Assembly (NCBI GenBank): GCA_031549175.1
Contig: JAVBQH010000153.1
Coordinates: 1 to 13,021 of the forward strand
Direction of reading: 5' to 3'
Length of the DNA: 13,021 nucleotides
Origin: WRIS01 sp031549175
GTDB taxonomy: Bacteria; Actinomycetota; Coriobacteriia; Coriobacteriales; Eggerthellaceae
A program made the position numbers and the translations under genes. Each line of letters opens with the position of its first letter. The stretch's first letter is position 1. This document shows positions 1-8,306 of this stretch, one piece after another. Below the pieces are notes generated by a model. That model did not search any database. It was not told where the DNA came from and was given only the letters and a program-made list of their open reading frames with translations.

Positions 1-2
1 CC

Positions 3-335
3 GGCCAAGACGTCGTGACCGAGCAGCCGAAGGAGGTAACGATACAGTCGGAGGACGTGCGTGCCGCGCTGAAGCCGCCCATCGACGAGATGGTAACGCA
101 CATCAAGGAGACCTTTAAGAAGACGAACCCCGACCTGGCAAGCGATATCATACAAAACGGTATCCTTTTGACAGGCGGCGGCGGCCTGCTTTCCGGCCTC
201 GACCGCTATCTCACCGAGAAGCTCGAGATACCGGTCTGGACAAGCGAGACCGCCCTGACAAATGTAGTAATGGGATGCTTGAAGGTCCTTGAAACGCCAA
301 CAGCCCTCAAGCAGACCCTCATGCGATCGAAATAG
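3..335 (+). CDS. mreB: Rod shape-determining protein MreB, C-terminal part (5' end outside window)
   Basis: This is the last 110 codons of MreB, the actin-like ATPase that forms membrane-bound filaments and directs side-wall peptidoglycan synthesis. The reading frame is already open at base 3 and reads GQDVVTEQPKEV. The GTG at base 15 is therefore internal and not a start. The family's late adenosine-binding glycine loop is seen as GILLTGGGGLL, preceded by the helix DEMVTHIKETFKKTNPDLASDII and followed by the usual ending with MGCLKVLE. The gene stops at TAG 333-335, and mreC begins 18 bases later, so the two are very likely cotranscribed. The N-terminal phosphate-1 motif and promoter lie outside the window. 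An Mbl-type paralogue cannot be excluded from the C-terminus alone, but adjacency to mreC and mreD favours MreB. Confidence 0.95.
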   Translation, partial: GQDVVTEQPKEVTIQSEDVRAALKPPIDEMVTHIKETFKKTNPDLASDIIQNGILLTGGGGLLSGLDRYLTEKLEIPVWTSETALTNVVMGCLKVLETPTALKQTLMRSK

Positions 336-353
336 GACTGCCACCACTTTTCA

Positions 354-1232
354 ATGGCACTGAAAACGCAACAGAACACCTCTGCAGTCGGTAGCCGGAT
401 ATTGTTGATTGCACTCCTCGTGCTCTCCCTTGTCCTTGTAGCCGTGTATTCCCGGGAAGGGTCTTTCGGCCCTTTGCACGGCATCCAGAACGCCGTCTCG
501 GTCGGGACGGTTCCCTTCAAGATGGTCAGCGGCGTTGTGGGGTCTGGCACGGACGCCGTTGCAGAATCGGTCGAGAACGGGTCCGCCTCGGAATCCACCC
601 TGAGCGCCCTGCGCGAGCAGAACCAGCAGCTCCGCGAAAGTATTTCGCAAATGGAGGAGTACCGACAAGAGGCACAGCGCCTCGAGGCGCTCCTTGCGCT
701 GCGGGACACGTACAAGCTTGAGACCAGCGCCGCCCGCGTCATAAACCGCAGCACGAATGCCTGGGAGCAGGTGGTCACGATCGACAAAGGGTCGAACGAC
801 GGCGTAACCGCAGGCCTTACCGTGATGGGGCCGACCGGCGTGGTCGGCCAGGTGATAGCCACGACGCCTTTTTCAGCGGATGTCCGTTTGCTGACCGACC
901 CGCAAAGCGGCGTGGCCGTGCTCATACAGTCGAACCGCGCCGAAGGGGTCTTGAGGGGCTCCTTGGAAGGGCTGCTGTACCTCGAGGACGTCAGCAACGA
1001 TGCCAAGGTGCAGGTGGGCGATGTCATCGTCACATCCGGCCTCGGCGGCAACTACAACCGCGGCCTGGTTGTCGGCATGGTGGTCCGTGTCGATCAGGAG
1101 AACAACGGTGCCATCCGCAAGATAGTCGTGGCACCCAACAGCGATACCGGGCCCCTTGAAGAGGTATTGGTGGTCTTGAAGATGAATTCCGAAGGCGTCT
1201 TGACGACGCCCGACAGCACGACACGGCCGTAG
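354..1232 (+). CDS. mreC: Rod shape-determining protein MreC
   Basis: MreC is the bitopic elongasome scaffold that binds and activates PBP2 outside the membrane. The 292-residue product has a short cytoplasmic N-terminus, one membrane helix at about residues 16-33 (ILLIALLVLSLVLVAVYS), a coiled coil at about 78-115 (LREQNQQLRESISQMEEY), then the beta-rich MreC domain. Family signatures include VVTIDKGSNDGV, GLTVMGPTGVVGQV, VRLLTDPQSGVAV and GDVIVTSGLGGNYNRGLVVG. Length is normal for the family. The start is the ATG 18 bases after the mreB stop. No strong Shine-Dalgarno sequence lies at normal spacing: an AGGA overlaps the mreB stop, about 17 bases upstream. Translation may therefore depend partly on coupling to mreB. 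The gene is followed by mreD after a 55-base gap. Confidence 0.96.
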   Translation: MALKTQQNTSAVGSRILLIALLVLSLVLVAVYSREGSFGPLHGIQNAVSVGTVPFKMVSGVVGSGTDAVAESVENGSASESTLSALREQNQQLRESISQMEEYRQEAQRLEALLALRDTYKLETSAARVINRSTNAWEQVVTIDKGSNDGVTAGLTVMGPTGVVGQVIATTPFSADVRLLTDPQSGVAVLIQSNRAEGVLRGSLEGLLYLEDVSNDAKVQVGDVIVTSGLGGNYNRGLVVGMVVRVDQENNGAIRKIVVAPNSDTGPLEEVLVVLKMNSEGVLTTPDSTTRP

Positions 1233-1287
1233 AGGCCAAGGCCGCCCGGGCCTGGGAGTCGTCCACGTAGAGAGCGAGGTGATGGGA

Positions 1288-1875
1288 ATGATCAACCGTG
1301 AATCGATAATGGTTCTGATCGGTGCGGCCATTGCCTGCATCGCCCAGATCATCATCGCTCCCAATATCGCGATCTTCTCGGCCATGCCGAACTTCATCCT
1401 CGCCTATGTGCTGGTGGTTGCGATTGTGCGCCCGCGCCCTTCAGTCTATGTGCTTGCCTTCGTCTTAGGCCTCGTGTACGACCTGATCGGATATGGGCCA
1501 GTAGGCCTTATGGCCTTCCTCTTGGTGTTGGCGGCCTTCGCCACGTCCCGGGCATTCGTCGTGCTCAACAACGACACCCTGTTCATGCCGATCACCATCT
1601 TCGTGGTCGCGGCATTTGCCGTCGAGCTGCTGTATGGCGTCTTCATGCTAGGTTTCGGCGTGGCGGCAAGCCCAGTGGAGGCCTTGGTGTACCGCGCCTT
1701 GCCATGCGCCTTGTATGACTGCGTCTTCGGCCTCATCTTCTATCCGATCGCCTTGCGGATCCTGGCCCCGGCAGGCCTCGGTACCAAGGTGCCGTCCAGA
1801 AAAGTATCCGTCCACGCCTCGTCGCTTCCACGAACGAAAGTAAAAAAATCGTCCGGTAAGACGCGTCGCCGGTAG
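1288..1875 (+). CDS. mreD: Rod shape-determining protein MreD
   Basis: MreD is a small polytopic membrane protein of the elongasome that partners with MreC. The roughly 195-residue product is strongly hydrophobic, with about five to six predicted membrane helices (for example MVLIGAAIACIAQIIIAPNI and AFLLVLAAFATSRAFVVLNN). The motif FVLGLVYDLIGYGPVGLMAF is the family's conserved DxxGxxPxG-like stretch. The chosen start is ATG 1288, because GAGGTG at 1276-1281 is an excellent ribosome-binding site six bases before it. An in-frame GTG at 1279 and ATG at 1282 overlap that site and are less likely. The C-terminus is a basic tail of about 30 residues rich in Lys, Arg and Ser (ending KKSSGKTRRR), longer than in many MreD proteins and probably cytoplasmic. 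Identification rests on topology and gene order. Confidence 0.9.
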   Translation: MINRESIMVLIGAAIACIAQIIIAPNIAIFSAMPNFILAYVLVVAIVRPRPSVYVLAFVLGLVYDLIGYGPVGLMAFLLVLAAFATSRAFVVLNNDTLFMPITIFVVAAFAVELLYGVFMLGFGVAASPVEALVYRALPCALYDCVFGLIFYPIALRILAPAGLGTKVPSRKVSVHASSLPRTKVKKSSGKTRRR

Positions 1876-1889
1876 AAAGGGCGCTTTAC

Positions 1890-4049
1890 GTGTTTGCCGC
1901 AGTTATTGCGATAATCATAACCATTGTCATCCTCGCCATAGTGGTCCTTGTGGTGTTTACACTGGTAAACCGTTCTAAAGGCGCCCATGTAGGCGGTTCG
2001 AAGCGCAGCGTCCAGTCGATCGACACGGTCGGGATCCCCTCGAGCCTTGGCGGAAAGGGGAGGAGCAGCGGGGCGGCGACGACGGTGAAAGTCGGAACCG
2101 AGCACAACATAGCCGTCTCCGAGAAGCTCAAGACCCGGTTCGTCGCGATGGGGGTCTTTGCCGCCGCCATATTCGGCACTTTGGGCGTCAAGCTTTTCAG
2201 CATGCAGGTCATGTCGGGGGACGAATACACGAAGAAGGCAAACGAGAACCTGTACACGACCGTATCGACGACGGCGCCGCGCGGATGCATCTACGATGCC
2301 GCCGGCATCCCCCTCGTCAAGAACCGCACCTCCCTGACGGTCGTGGCCGATGCCGAGGTTGCGAAGGACCGGACGGTCATCCAACGCCTGTCGGCGCTCC
2401 TCGGCATCCCGCACAACATCGTGCGCCAACGCATCCAGGACTCCTCAAGCGGCGCGCAAAGCCAGCGCGTCGTGGCAAGCGACGTCAAGCTGCGCGACGT
2501 CGCCTTCCTTTCCGAGCATATCGATGCCTTCCCCGGCGTTACGACGCAGTCGCGCACGGTCAGGGAATATCCCTGGGGCGCGCTTGCGGCGCATGTGCTC
2601 GGGTATACGGGCCCCATCTCGGAAGAAGAGATGAAGGTGAAGAAGGCGGGATCCGACTTCGAGATGGGCGACCAGATCGGCAAGGGAGGCGTCGAGGCGA
2701 GCTATGACACCCTGCTTGCCGGAGACCATGGGCAGCGGGTGGTCGTGGCCGACGCCGACGGCACCGTCCGCCAGGTCATCAGCGAGACCGATCCCTCGAA
2801 GGGAAACGACATCTACCTTACCATCAAGGCCCCCGTGCAGCAGGTCGCCGACAAGGCGCTCGCGGCGCTTGTGGCGCCGACCGGTGCAATAGGATCGGGC
2901 AAGGGCACGGCGGCGTCGCTCGTCTGCCTTGATGCCGCCACGGGCGGCGTGGTGGCGCTTGCAAACTATCCGACGTACACGCCCGAGAGCTTTATAGGCG
3001 GGATATCGCAGGAGGTATGGGACCTCTTCAACACCGTCGAATCCCACTACCCGCTTTTGAACCGCGCGATTGCCGGCACCTATCCGGCGGCCTCGACCTT
3101 CAAGGCCTTCACCGGCCTCTCAGGCCTCGAGTTCGGGTTCGGCGACGCCAAGTCGCAGTGGGACTGTCAGGGCACCTGGACTGGGTTTGGCACCGAATAC
3201 CCGCAGAAGTGCTGGAACACCTATGGCCACGGGTGGCTCGACTTCAGGACCGGTGTCGTGGTCTCGTGCGACGTCGTGTTCTACGAGCTAGCCAAATCCT
3301 TCTACGATGCGCGCAAAAGCATCGGGAACACCGCCATGCAAGACTTCATCAAGCGGTTCGGCTTCGCCAGCAAGACCGGCATCGACCTTGGCGGCGAGGA
3401 GGGGGGGCGTATCCCCACCCCCGAATGGAAGGCGGAGTATTTCAAGGATGTCCCTGAAGAGGCGTCATGGAAGCCGGGAGACCTTTCGAACATGTCTATC
3501 GGGCAGGGATATGTCCTGGTCACCCCTATGCAAATGGCCGTCGGCTATGCGGCGGTGGCTACCGGCAAGGTGTTGAAGCCGCATGTCCTCAAAGAGGTGA
3601 AGAACTCCGACGGCGGCACGGTCCTGACCATGAAGCCCGAAGTCCTTTCAACCCTGCAGGTCAAAGATGAGAACCTTGCTATCATGCGTGACGCCTTGCG
3701 AGGTGTTGCCGAGGAGGACGCCACGGTATCGCGAACGCTTCACAGGAACGGCATCACGAACGCGGCGGCGAAGACGGGTACCGCCGAGGTTGCAGGAAAA
3801 AGGGATTTTGGCTGGTTTGCGGCGTATGCACCCTATGACAACCCCAAATATGTTGTAGCGTGTGTGGTCGAGGAAGGCGACGCCGGCGCCCAGTCGGCCT
3901 GCCCGGTCTGCGCCGAGGTGTTGGGAGCGGCATTGCGTGCGGACGAGGGAACGCTCGACGCCACGCTCACGCCGATCCCCGGCTCAACCGGAAAGACGGT
4001 AGAGCCCGAGCCCGGCACGAGCACCGGCAGCACCGGAAGAACAGATTAG
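1890..4049 (+). CDS. mrdA: Elongasome class B penicillin-binding protein 2 (peptidoglycan D,D-transpeptidase)
   Basis: This class B PBP cross-links nascent side-wall glycan strands made by RodA. The 719-residue product has the pedestal motif APRGCIYDAAGIPLV near residue 130 and all three transpeptidase motifs: S402-T-F-K405 (nucleophilic serine), S459-C-D461 (the SxN position, in the SxD form seen in PBP2s), and K628-T-G. The start is GTG 1890, with AAAGG at 1876-1880 nine bases upstream and mreD ending 14 bases earlier. An unusual feature is an extra hydrophobic helix at about residues 3-26, before the expected membrane anchor at about 84-103. A linker rich in Gly and Ser separates the two. 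Asp425, Cys441, His447 and Cys460 are spaced like the zinc ligands reported for E. coli PBP2. The C-terminal tail is rich in Gly, Ser, Thr and Pro. No PASTA domains are seen, which argues against a divisome PBP of the PBP2x type. Confidence 0.94.
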   Translation: MFAAVIAIIITIVILAIVVLVVFTLVNRSKGAHVGGSKRSVQSIDTVGIPSSLGGKGRSSGAATTVKVGTEHNIAVSEKLKTRFVAMGVFAAAIFGTLGVKLFSMQVMSGDEYTKKANENLYTTVSTTAPRGCIYDAAGIPLVKNRTSLTVVADAEVAKDRTVIQRLSALLGIPHNIVRQRIQDSSSGAQSQRVVASDVKLRDVAFLSEHIDAFPGVTTQSRTVREYPWGALAAHVLGYTGPISEEEMKVKKAGSDFEMGDQIGKGGVEASYDTLLAGDHGQRVVVADADGTVRQVISETDPSKGNDIYLTIKAPVQQVADKALAALVAPTGAIGSGKGTAASLVCLDAATGGVVALANYPTYTPESFIGGISQEVWDLFNTVESHYPLLNRAIAGTYPAASTFKAFTGLSGLEFGFGDAKSQWDCQGTWTGFGTEYPQKCWNTYGHGWLDFRTGVVVSCDVVFYELAKSFYDARKSIGNTAMQDFIKRFGFASKTGIDLGGEEGGRIPTPEWKAEYFKDVPEEASWKPGDLSNMSIGQGYVLVTPMQMAVGYAAVATGKVLKPHVLKEVKNSDGGTVLTMKPEVLSTLQVKDENLAIMRDALRGVAEEDATVSRTLHRNGITNAAAKTGTAEVAGKRDFGWFAAYAPYDNPKYVVACVVEEGDAGAQSACPVCAEVLGAALRADEGTLDATLTPIPGSTGKTVEPEPGTSTGSTGRTD

Positions 4050-4059
4050 GAAGAGACCC

Positions 4060-5244
4060 GTGCCCTTCGTCCCGCAAATACAGTCCGTCAAGGCCCCCGA
4101 CAAGCTTGTCGTCGACGCGACCAAGCCGCGCCGCTTCAAGTATCTCAACCTGCCTCTCGTGATCGTGATAGCGCTTCTTGCGAGCTTCGGCCTCATGATC
4201 GTATGGTCGGCTGTCTATACCAACGAGGACTATAATTTCTCCCGACAGCTCATGGGTGTCGTCGGCGGCATCGTCCTCATGGTGTTGATCTGGCGGTTTG
4301 ACTATCGGATACTATCGGATTACACCACGGTGCTGATCGTGGTGAACGTCATATTGATACTTTCGCCCCACATCCCCCTCCTTGGGGTCGAGAACAAGGG
4401 GGCGACCTCGTGGATCAGCATATTCGGCTTCCAGATGCAGCCGGGCGAGTTCGCGAAGCTGACGATGATTCTCCTGGCTGCAAGCGTGGTCTCGCGCTAT
4501 GGCGGCAAGCTTGACGACCCGCGGGAGTACCTCAAGACGCTGGGGATCCTGCTCATACCCTTCGTCTGCGTCATGACTCAGCCCGACCTCGGTACCGGCC
4601 TCGTGTACCTGTTCATTGCCGCCGTCGCCCTGGTTGTAGGCGGGGCCCGCCCGAAATACCTGATAATCACTCTTTTGGTCGGCATCGTCGCGATAGCCCT
4701 CCTTATGGGGATCGATGAACTGATCAAGGGCTCGACGGGCGAGTACAAGCTCTTGAAAGACTACCAGCGGGCCCGCCTGCTGGTCTTCGTGGACCAAAGT
4801 TATGCGCAGTCGGATGAGGGCTACAACTTGGCGCAGGCCAAGATAGCCATCGGGTCGGGAGGGCTGTTCGGCAAGGGTCTTCTGAACGCCACTCAATCCA
4901 CCCTCGGCTTCCTGCCCGAGGCGCCCACAGACTTCATCTTCTGTGTATTGGCAGAAGAGCTTGGGTTTTTCGGTGTTTTCATACTATTGGCACTGTATGC
5001 CGCACTGGTTTTGATATGCTTCCGTATTGCGAATGCAGCAGGAAACCTGTTCGGTAGCCTGATTGTAATGTGCATCATCGGTATGTGGTTGTTCCAGATA
5101 CTTGAAAACATTGGTATGACGTGCGGGCTTATGCCCATTACCGGCATACCGCTGCCTTTTGTGAGCTGGGGTACATCGTTCATGATGGCGAACTTCATGC
5201 TTTTGGGCCTGGTCGGTTCTGTTTGGGCGCATAGCGGAAAATAG
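4060..5244 (+). CDS. rodA: Peptidoglycan glycosyltransferase RodA (SEDS family)
   Basis: RodA polymerises lipid II into glycan strands in the membrane and works as a pair with the PBP2 encoded just upstream (10-base gap). The 394-residue product has about ten membrane helices. SEDS signatures include FQMQPGEFAKL, TQPDLGTGLVYL, DYQRARLLVFVDQ, NLAQAKIAIGSGGLFGKG and GFLPEAPTDFIFCVLAEELG. The aspartate of TDF is residue 291 and matches the essential catalytic aspartate of the family. The late motif reads GIPLPFVSWGTS where most SEDS proteins have SYGGS. This may be a lineage substitution. The start is GTG 4060, with AGGA at 4048-4051 about eight bases before it. An FtsW or SpoVE assignment is unlikely given the mreBCD-mrdA context. 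Confidence 0.95.
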   Translation: MPFVPQIQSVKAPDKLVVDATKPRRFKYLNLPLVIVIALLASFGLMIVWSAVYTNEDYNFSRQLMGVVGGIVLMVLIWRFDYRILSDYTTVLIVVNVILILSPHIPLLGVENKGATSWISIFGFQMQPGEFAKLTMILLAASVVSRYGGKLDDPREYLKTLGILLIPFVCVMTQPDLGTGLVYLFIAAVALVVGGARPKYLIITLLVGIVAIALLMGIDELIKGSTGEYKLLKDYQRARLLVFVDQSYAQSDEGYNLAQAKIAIGSGGLFGKGLLNATQSTLGFLPEAPTDFIFCVLAEELGFFGVFILLALYAALVLICFRIANAAGNLFGSLIVMCIIGMWLFQILENIGMTCGLMPITGIPLPFVSWGTSFMMANFMLLGLVGSVWAHSGK

Positions 5245-5259
5245 GAGAGTGGGATCCCG

Positions 5260-6426
5260 ATGCAGCTTCCAGTAGATGTCAAAGCGGTCATTGACGAAGC
5301 AACGAATATCGAAGGGGCACGTCAAACCCCTATCAAAGTGAATATCTATATGGACGAGAGCTCGCCGGGCGACCTTCAGGCGCTTGTGCGGCAAAGCTTC
5401 GCGTCCGCCTCATCGCATGCCCAGGTGAGCATCGTGTACTTCCCGAGCTTTCCCGTGATGGTACAGGTCGGATCCGACATAGCGGTCATCGTAGCCGGCT
5501 TGGACCCCCATATCGGAAGCTATGCGCAAGACCTCCGTCAGGCAGGGGTCCCCGTCATGGTGGTCACCACCTTGCCCGACTTGGTCATGGAGATCAACCA
5601 GGGCAACGGCAACCCCTTGCTTGTCGAAGACCTTATCGCCCCGAGCAGCCTTTACGGTGCAAAGGGCCTTCCCGAGGAAACGGGCGAGGAGCCCTTCCTC
5701 CTTGACGAGGAAAGCTCGGCCTCCATGAGGAACAGGATGGGGGAATGGGTGATCGAGGCCTGCCGCGACCGGCGGCTCGCCTTCGCGCTCGCCTTCGCCT
5801 TCGTCCGCCGCCCCCTCTCGCTCGAGGCGGTCGGTGCGACCTCCATGCAAAACGCCGGCATCGGGCTGGTGGTGTTCCTTCCCGGCGCCGACCTGCCGTT
5901 GATGACGCTCAACCAGGCGAAGATGCTGCTCCAGATTGCCGCCGCCTATGGCGAGCCCATGAACCTCGAGCGCGTCAAAGAGCTCGCCGCAGTCGTCGCA
6001 GGCGGGTTCGCCTGCCGCGCGGTGGCACGGCAGCTGGTCGGATGCGTCCCTGTCCTTGGCTGGGCAATCAAGGCGGGCGTCGGCTATGCGGGCACCTGCG
6101 CCATGGGGCATGCCGCCATAGAGTATTTCGAAGGTGGCGGCTCTATCGCCCACCTTGCGGGGGTGGCGGTCAAGGCCCGCGACAAGGTGGCCCAGGCTGC
6201 GCACAAGGTTGCAGAGAAGCCGAGCGTCAAGGCTGCCGTCCAATCGGTCAGCAAGAAGGCCGGGGCTTTGGCAAACGAGGCCATGAGGCAGGCTGTCCCT
6301 GTTGCGACCTCGGTTGTGGACAGCGCGATGAACGCCGCATCGGATGCCGGCGTCATCCCCGGCTCTGCCGCCAAGGCCGCCGACATCATTTCCGACACCG
6401 TTGTCAAGAAGTTTAAAAAGGATTAG
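5260..6426 (+). CDS. DUF697/YcjF-like protein of unknown function in the elongasome operon
   Basis: I do not know a defined function for this 388-residue protein. Residues about 55-115 look like an alpha/beta fold with hydrophobic strands (VSIVYFPSFPVMVQV, DIAVIVAGLD, VPVMVVTTLPD), similar in layout to a nucleotide-binding domain, but no P-loop GxxxxGK(S/T) is visible. Residues about 215-290 resemble the DUF697 region often attached to GTPases: LTLNQAKMLLQIAAAYG, then ELAAVVAGGFACRAVARQL, then VPVLGWAIKAGVGYAGT. This part is probably membrane-associated. The final 95 residues are rich in Ala, Lys and Val and predict amphipathic helices (VKARDKVAQAAHKVAEK). The start is ATG 5260, with GGAGAG overlapping the rodA stop. 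Position 15 bases after rodA and 11 before the radical SAM gene implies cotranscription. A role in envelope growth is inference from context only. Confidence 0.72.
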   Translation: MQLPVDVKAVIDEATNIEGARQTPIKVNIYMDESSPGDLQALVRQSFASASSHAQVSIVYFPSFPVMVQVGSDIAVIVAGLDPHIGSYAQDLRQAGVPVMVVTTLPDLVMEINQGNGNPLLVEDLIAPSSLYGAKGLPEETGEEPFLLDEESSASMRNRMGEWVIEACRDRRLAFALAFAFVRRPLSLEAVGATSMQNAGIGLVVFLPGADLPLMTLNQAKMLLQIAAAYGEPMNLERVKELAAVVAGGFACRAVARQLVGCVPVLGWAIKAGVGYAGTCAMGHAAIEYFEGGGSIAHLAGVAVKARDKVAQAAHKVAEKPSVKAAVQSVSKKAGALANEAMRQAVPVATSVVDSAMNAASDAGVIPGSAAKAADIISDTVVKKFKKD

Positions 6427-6437
6427 AGACCACATCG

Positions 6438-8306
6438 ATGACTGACCTATGGCCAAGGCTTGCCGCCCTGTTGGCAAAAGCCGAGCGCCCCGCGCGCTAT
6501 ATCAACCACGAATGGGGTTGTACCTACAAACCGGAAGCGGAATACCGCTTTTGCATGGTGTACCCCGACACTTATGAGATCGGGCAGGCAAACCAGGCGA
6601 TACGCATCCTATGCAACGCGGTGAACGCCGTGCCCCACATGGCAGCCGAACGCAGCTTCCTGCCCGCCCCTGAATTCTGCGACCTGATGCGCGAGGCCGG
6701 CTTGCCGCTCTTCTCCCTGGAAAGCTGCGCCCCCCTAAATGAGTTCGATGCGGTAGGCATCACCTTGTCTCACGAGCTGGTGGCCACCAACGTGCTCGAG
6801 ACCCTCGATCTTGCAGGCATACCCCTGCATGCATCCGAGCGGTCAGACGGCGACCCGATTATCATCGCCGGCGGCCCCTGCACCTTCAACCCGGAGCCTT
6901 ACTGGCCGTTCGTCGACATCGTCTCGCTTGGTGAAGGGGAGGAGTCGACGGGTGAGATCCTCGCTTTGCACCAGCGTCTCAAAAAAGAGGGGAGGCCGCG
7001 CCGTGAGATACTCAAAGCACTCAACGGAATCGAAGGCTGCTATGCGCCGGGCCTCTATACGCTCAACACCGAGGAAGAGGCAGCGGCGTCAGGCGTCTGG
7101 ATCAAGCCGGAAGAGCCGGGGCTCCCGGTGCGCTTCACGAAGCGCGTCTTCGGCGGCTTTGCGGAAAGCCCTGGCTGGGAGCCCTGTATCGTACCGTTTG
7201 CAGAAATGGTGCATGACCGGCTCAATGTCGAGGTTTTGCGCGGCTGTACACGCGGTTGCCGGTTCTGCCAGGCGGGGATGACCTCAAGGCCGGTGCGTGA
7301 ACGCTCGGTGGAAAACATCGTGGCATCGACCCTCGAAGGGTTGGCGGCAACAGGCTATGACGAGGTCAGCCTCACGTCGCTTTCGACAACCGACCATTCT
7401 CAGATCGATGCCATCCTCGGCAAGCTGAACCATGCCTGCGAAGGCAAGGGCATCCGGATTTCGATCCCGTCACAGCGCCTCGATGCCTTCGGCGTCGATA
7501 TGGCCTCCCTTGTTGCCGGCCAGAAGAAGGGCGGCTTGACCTTCGCCCCTGAGGCTGGGACGCAACGCCTCCGCGACGTGGTGAACAAGCAGGTAAGTGA
7601 GGACGACCTCTTTTCAGCGGTAGACGCGGCCTTTTCAAGCGGATGGCGCCGCTGCAAGCTCTATTTCATGATCGGGCTGCCGACGGAGTGCGACGACGAC
7701 ATAAAGGGCATCGCCTCGCTTGCGCAGCGTGCCTACGACCGCGCCAGGAAGGCCGTCCCCGAAGGCCAGCAGGGCAATGTGCGCTTCAGCATATCTTGTG
7801 CGCTCTTCGTTCCGAAGCCTCAGACGCCATTCCAGTGGGAGGGGCAGATAGCCGCCGAGGAGGCCCTTCGAAGGGTGGCGCTTCTCCGCTCCTCTATCAA
7901 ATACAAGGCGATCGACGTGCATTGGCACGACCCTGCGACAAGCTACATCGAGGCGGCCTTGAGCCGCGGGGGCCGCAATGCGGCGGCCTGGATCGAGGAG
8001 GCTTGGAGGCAGGGTGCGCGCTTCGATGCCTGGACCGAGCATTTCAACCGGCAGGCCTGGGACACGGCGGCGAAAAAGCTTGCCCTCGACCCCGGTCGAT
8101 GGGCGTGTCATTCTTACGATGACGGCGCCGTGCTGCCCTGGGCCCATATAGACGCAGGCCTCGACGCGGCATTCCTGCTGCGCGAGAGGCAGAGGTCCCT
8201 TGAGGGGGCAACCACGCCGGACTGCACGCGCGGTTCCTGCAGCGCGTGCGGCGTATGCACACGGCTGGCCTACGAAAACCATATCCAGGGGGAGCGCCAT
8301 GACTAA
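6438..8306 (+). CDS. B12-binding-type radical SAM protein, TIGR03960 family, function unknown
   Basis: The 622-residue product is an uncharacterised radical SAM enzyme. Its N-terminal third (CMVYPDTYEIGQANQAIRIL, then IIIAGGPCTFNPEPYWPFVD and SLGEGEES) matches the cobalamin-binding-like domain found in YgiQ-type and methylthiotransferase-like proteins. The radical SAM cluster motif CxxxCxxC is C270-TRG-C274-RF-C277 (EVLRGCTRGCRFCQAGM). Later family signatures are LTFAPEAGTQRLRDVVNKQV and KLYFMIGLPTE. A second cysteine motif close to the C-terminus, CTRGSCSACGVC, could hold zinc or another iron-sulfur cluster. The start is ATG 6438, with only a weak ribosome-binding site after the upstream stop. 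It overlaps the next gene by eight bases, so the two proteins are translationally coupled and probably work together. The chemistry is not known to me; RNA or translation-factor modification is a possibility only. Confidence 0.9.
   Translation: MTDLWPRLAALLAKAERPARYINHEWGCTYKPEAEYRFCMVYPDTYEIGQANQAIRILCNAVNAVPHMAAERSFLPAPEFCDLMREAGLPLFSLESCAPLNEFDAVGITLSHELVATNVLETLDLAGIPLHASERSDGDPIIIAGGPCTFNPEPYWPFVDIVSLGEGEESTGEILALHQRLKKEGRPRREILKALNGIEGCYAPGLYTLNTEEEAAASGVWIKPEEPGLPVRFTKRVFGGFAESPGWEPCIVPFAEMVHDRLNVEVLRGCTRGCRFCQAGMTSRPVRERSVENIVASTLEGLAATGYDEVSLTSLSTTDHSQIDAILGKLNHACEGKGIRISIPSQRLDAFGVDMASLVAGQKKGGLTFAPEAGTQRLRDVVNKQVSEDDLFSAVDAAFSSGWRRCKLYFMIGLPTECDDDIKGIASLAQRAYDRARKAVPEGQQGNVRFSISCALFVPKPQTPFQWEGQIAAEEALRRVALLRSSIKYKAIDVHWHDPATSYIEAALSRGGRNAAAWIEEAWRQGARFDAWTEHFNRQAWDTAAKKLALDPGRWACHSYDDGAVLPWAHIDAGLDAAFLLRERQRSLEGATTPDCTRGSCSACGVCTRLAYENHIQGERHD

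Noticed and set aside
3401..3407. A run of seven G in mrdA as a possible phase-variation tract
   Set aside because: It encodes the expected conserved GGRIPTP segment. The gene is probably essential, so a switch here is unlikely, and the run is short for a GC-rich genome.
5410..6477. A 355-codon minus-strand frame opposite the DUF697-like gene
   Set aside because: The plus-strand frame has operon spacing, a ribosome-binding site and domain resemblance; the minus-strand one has none of these.
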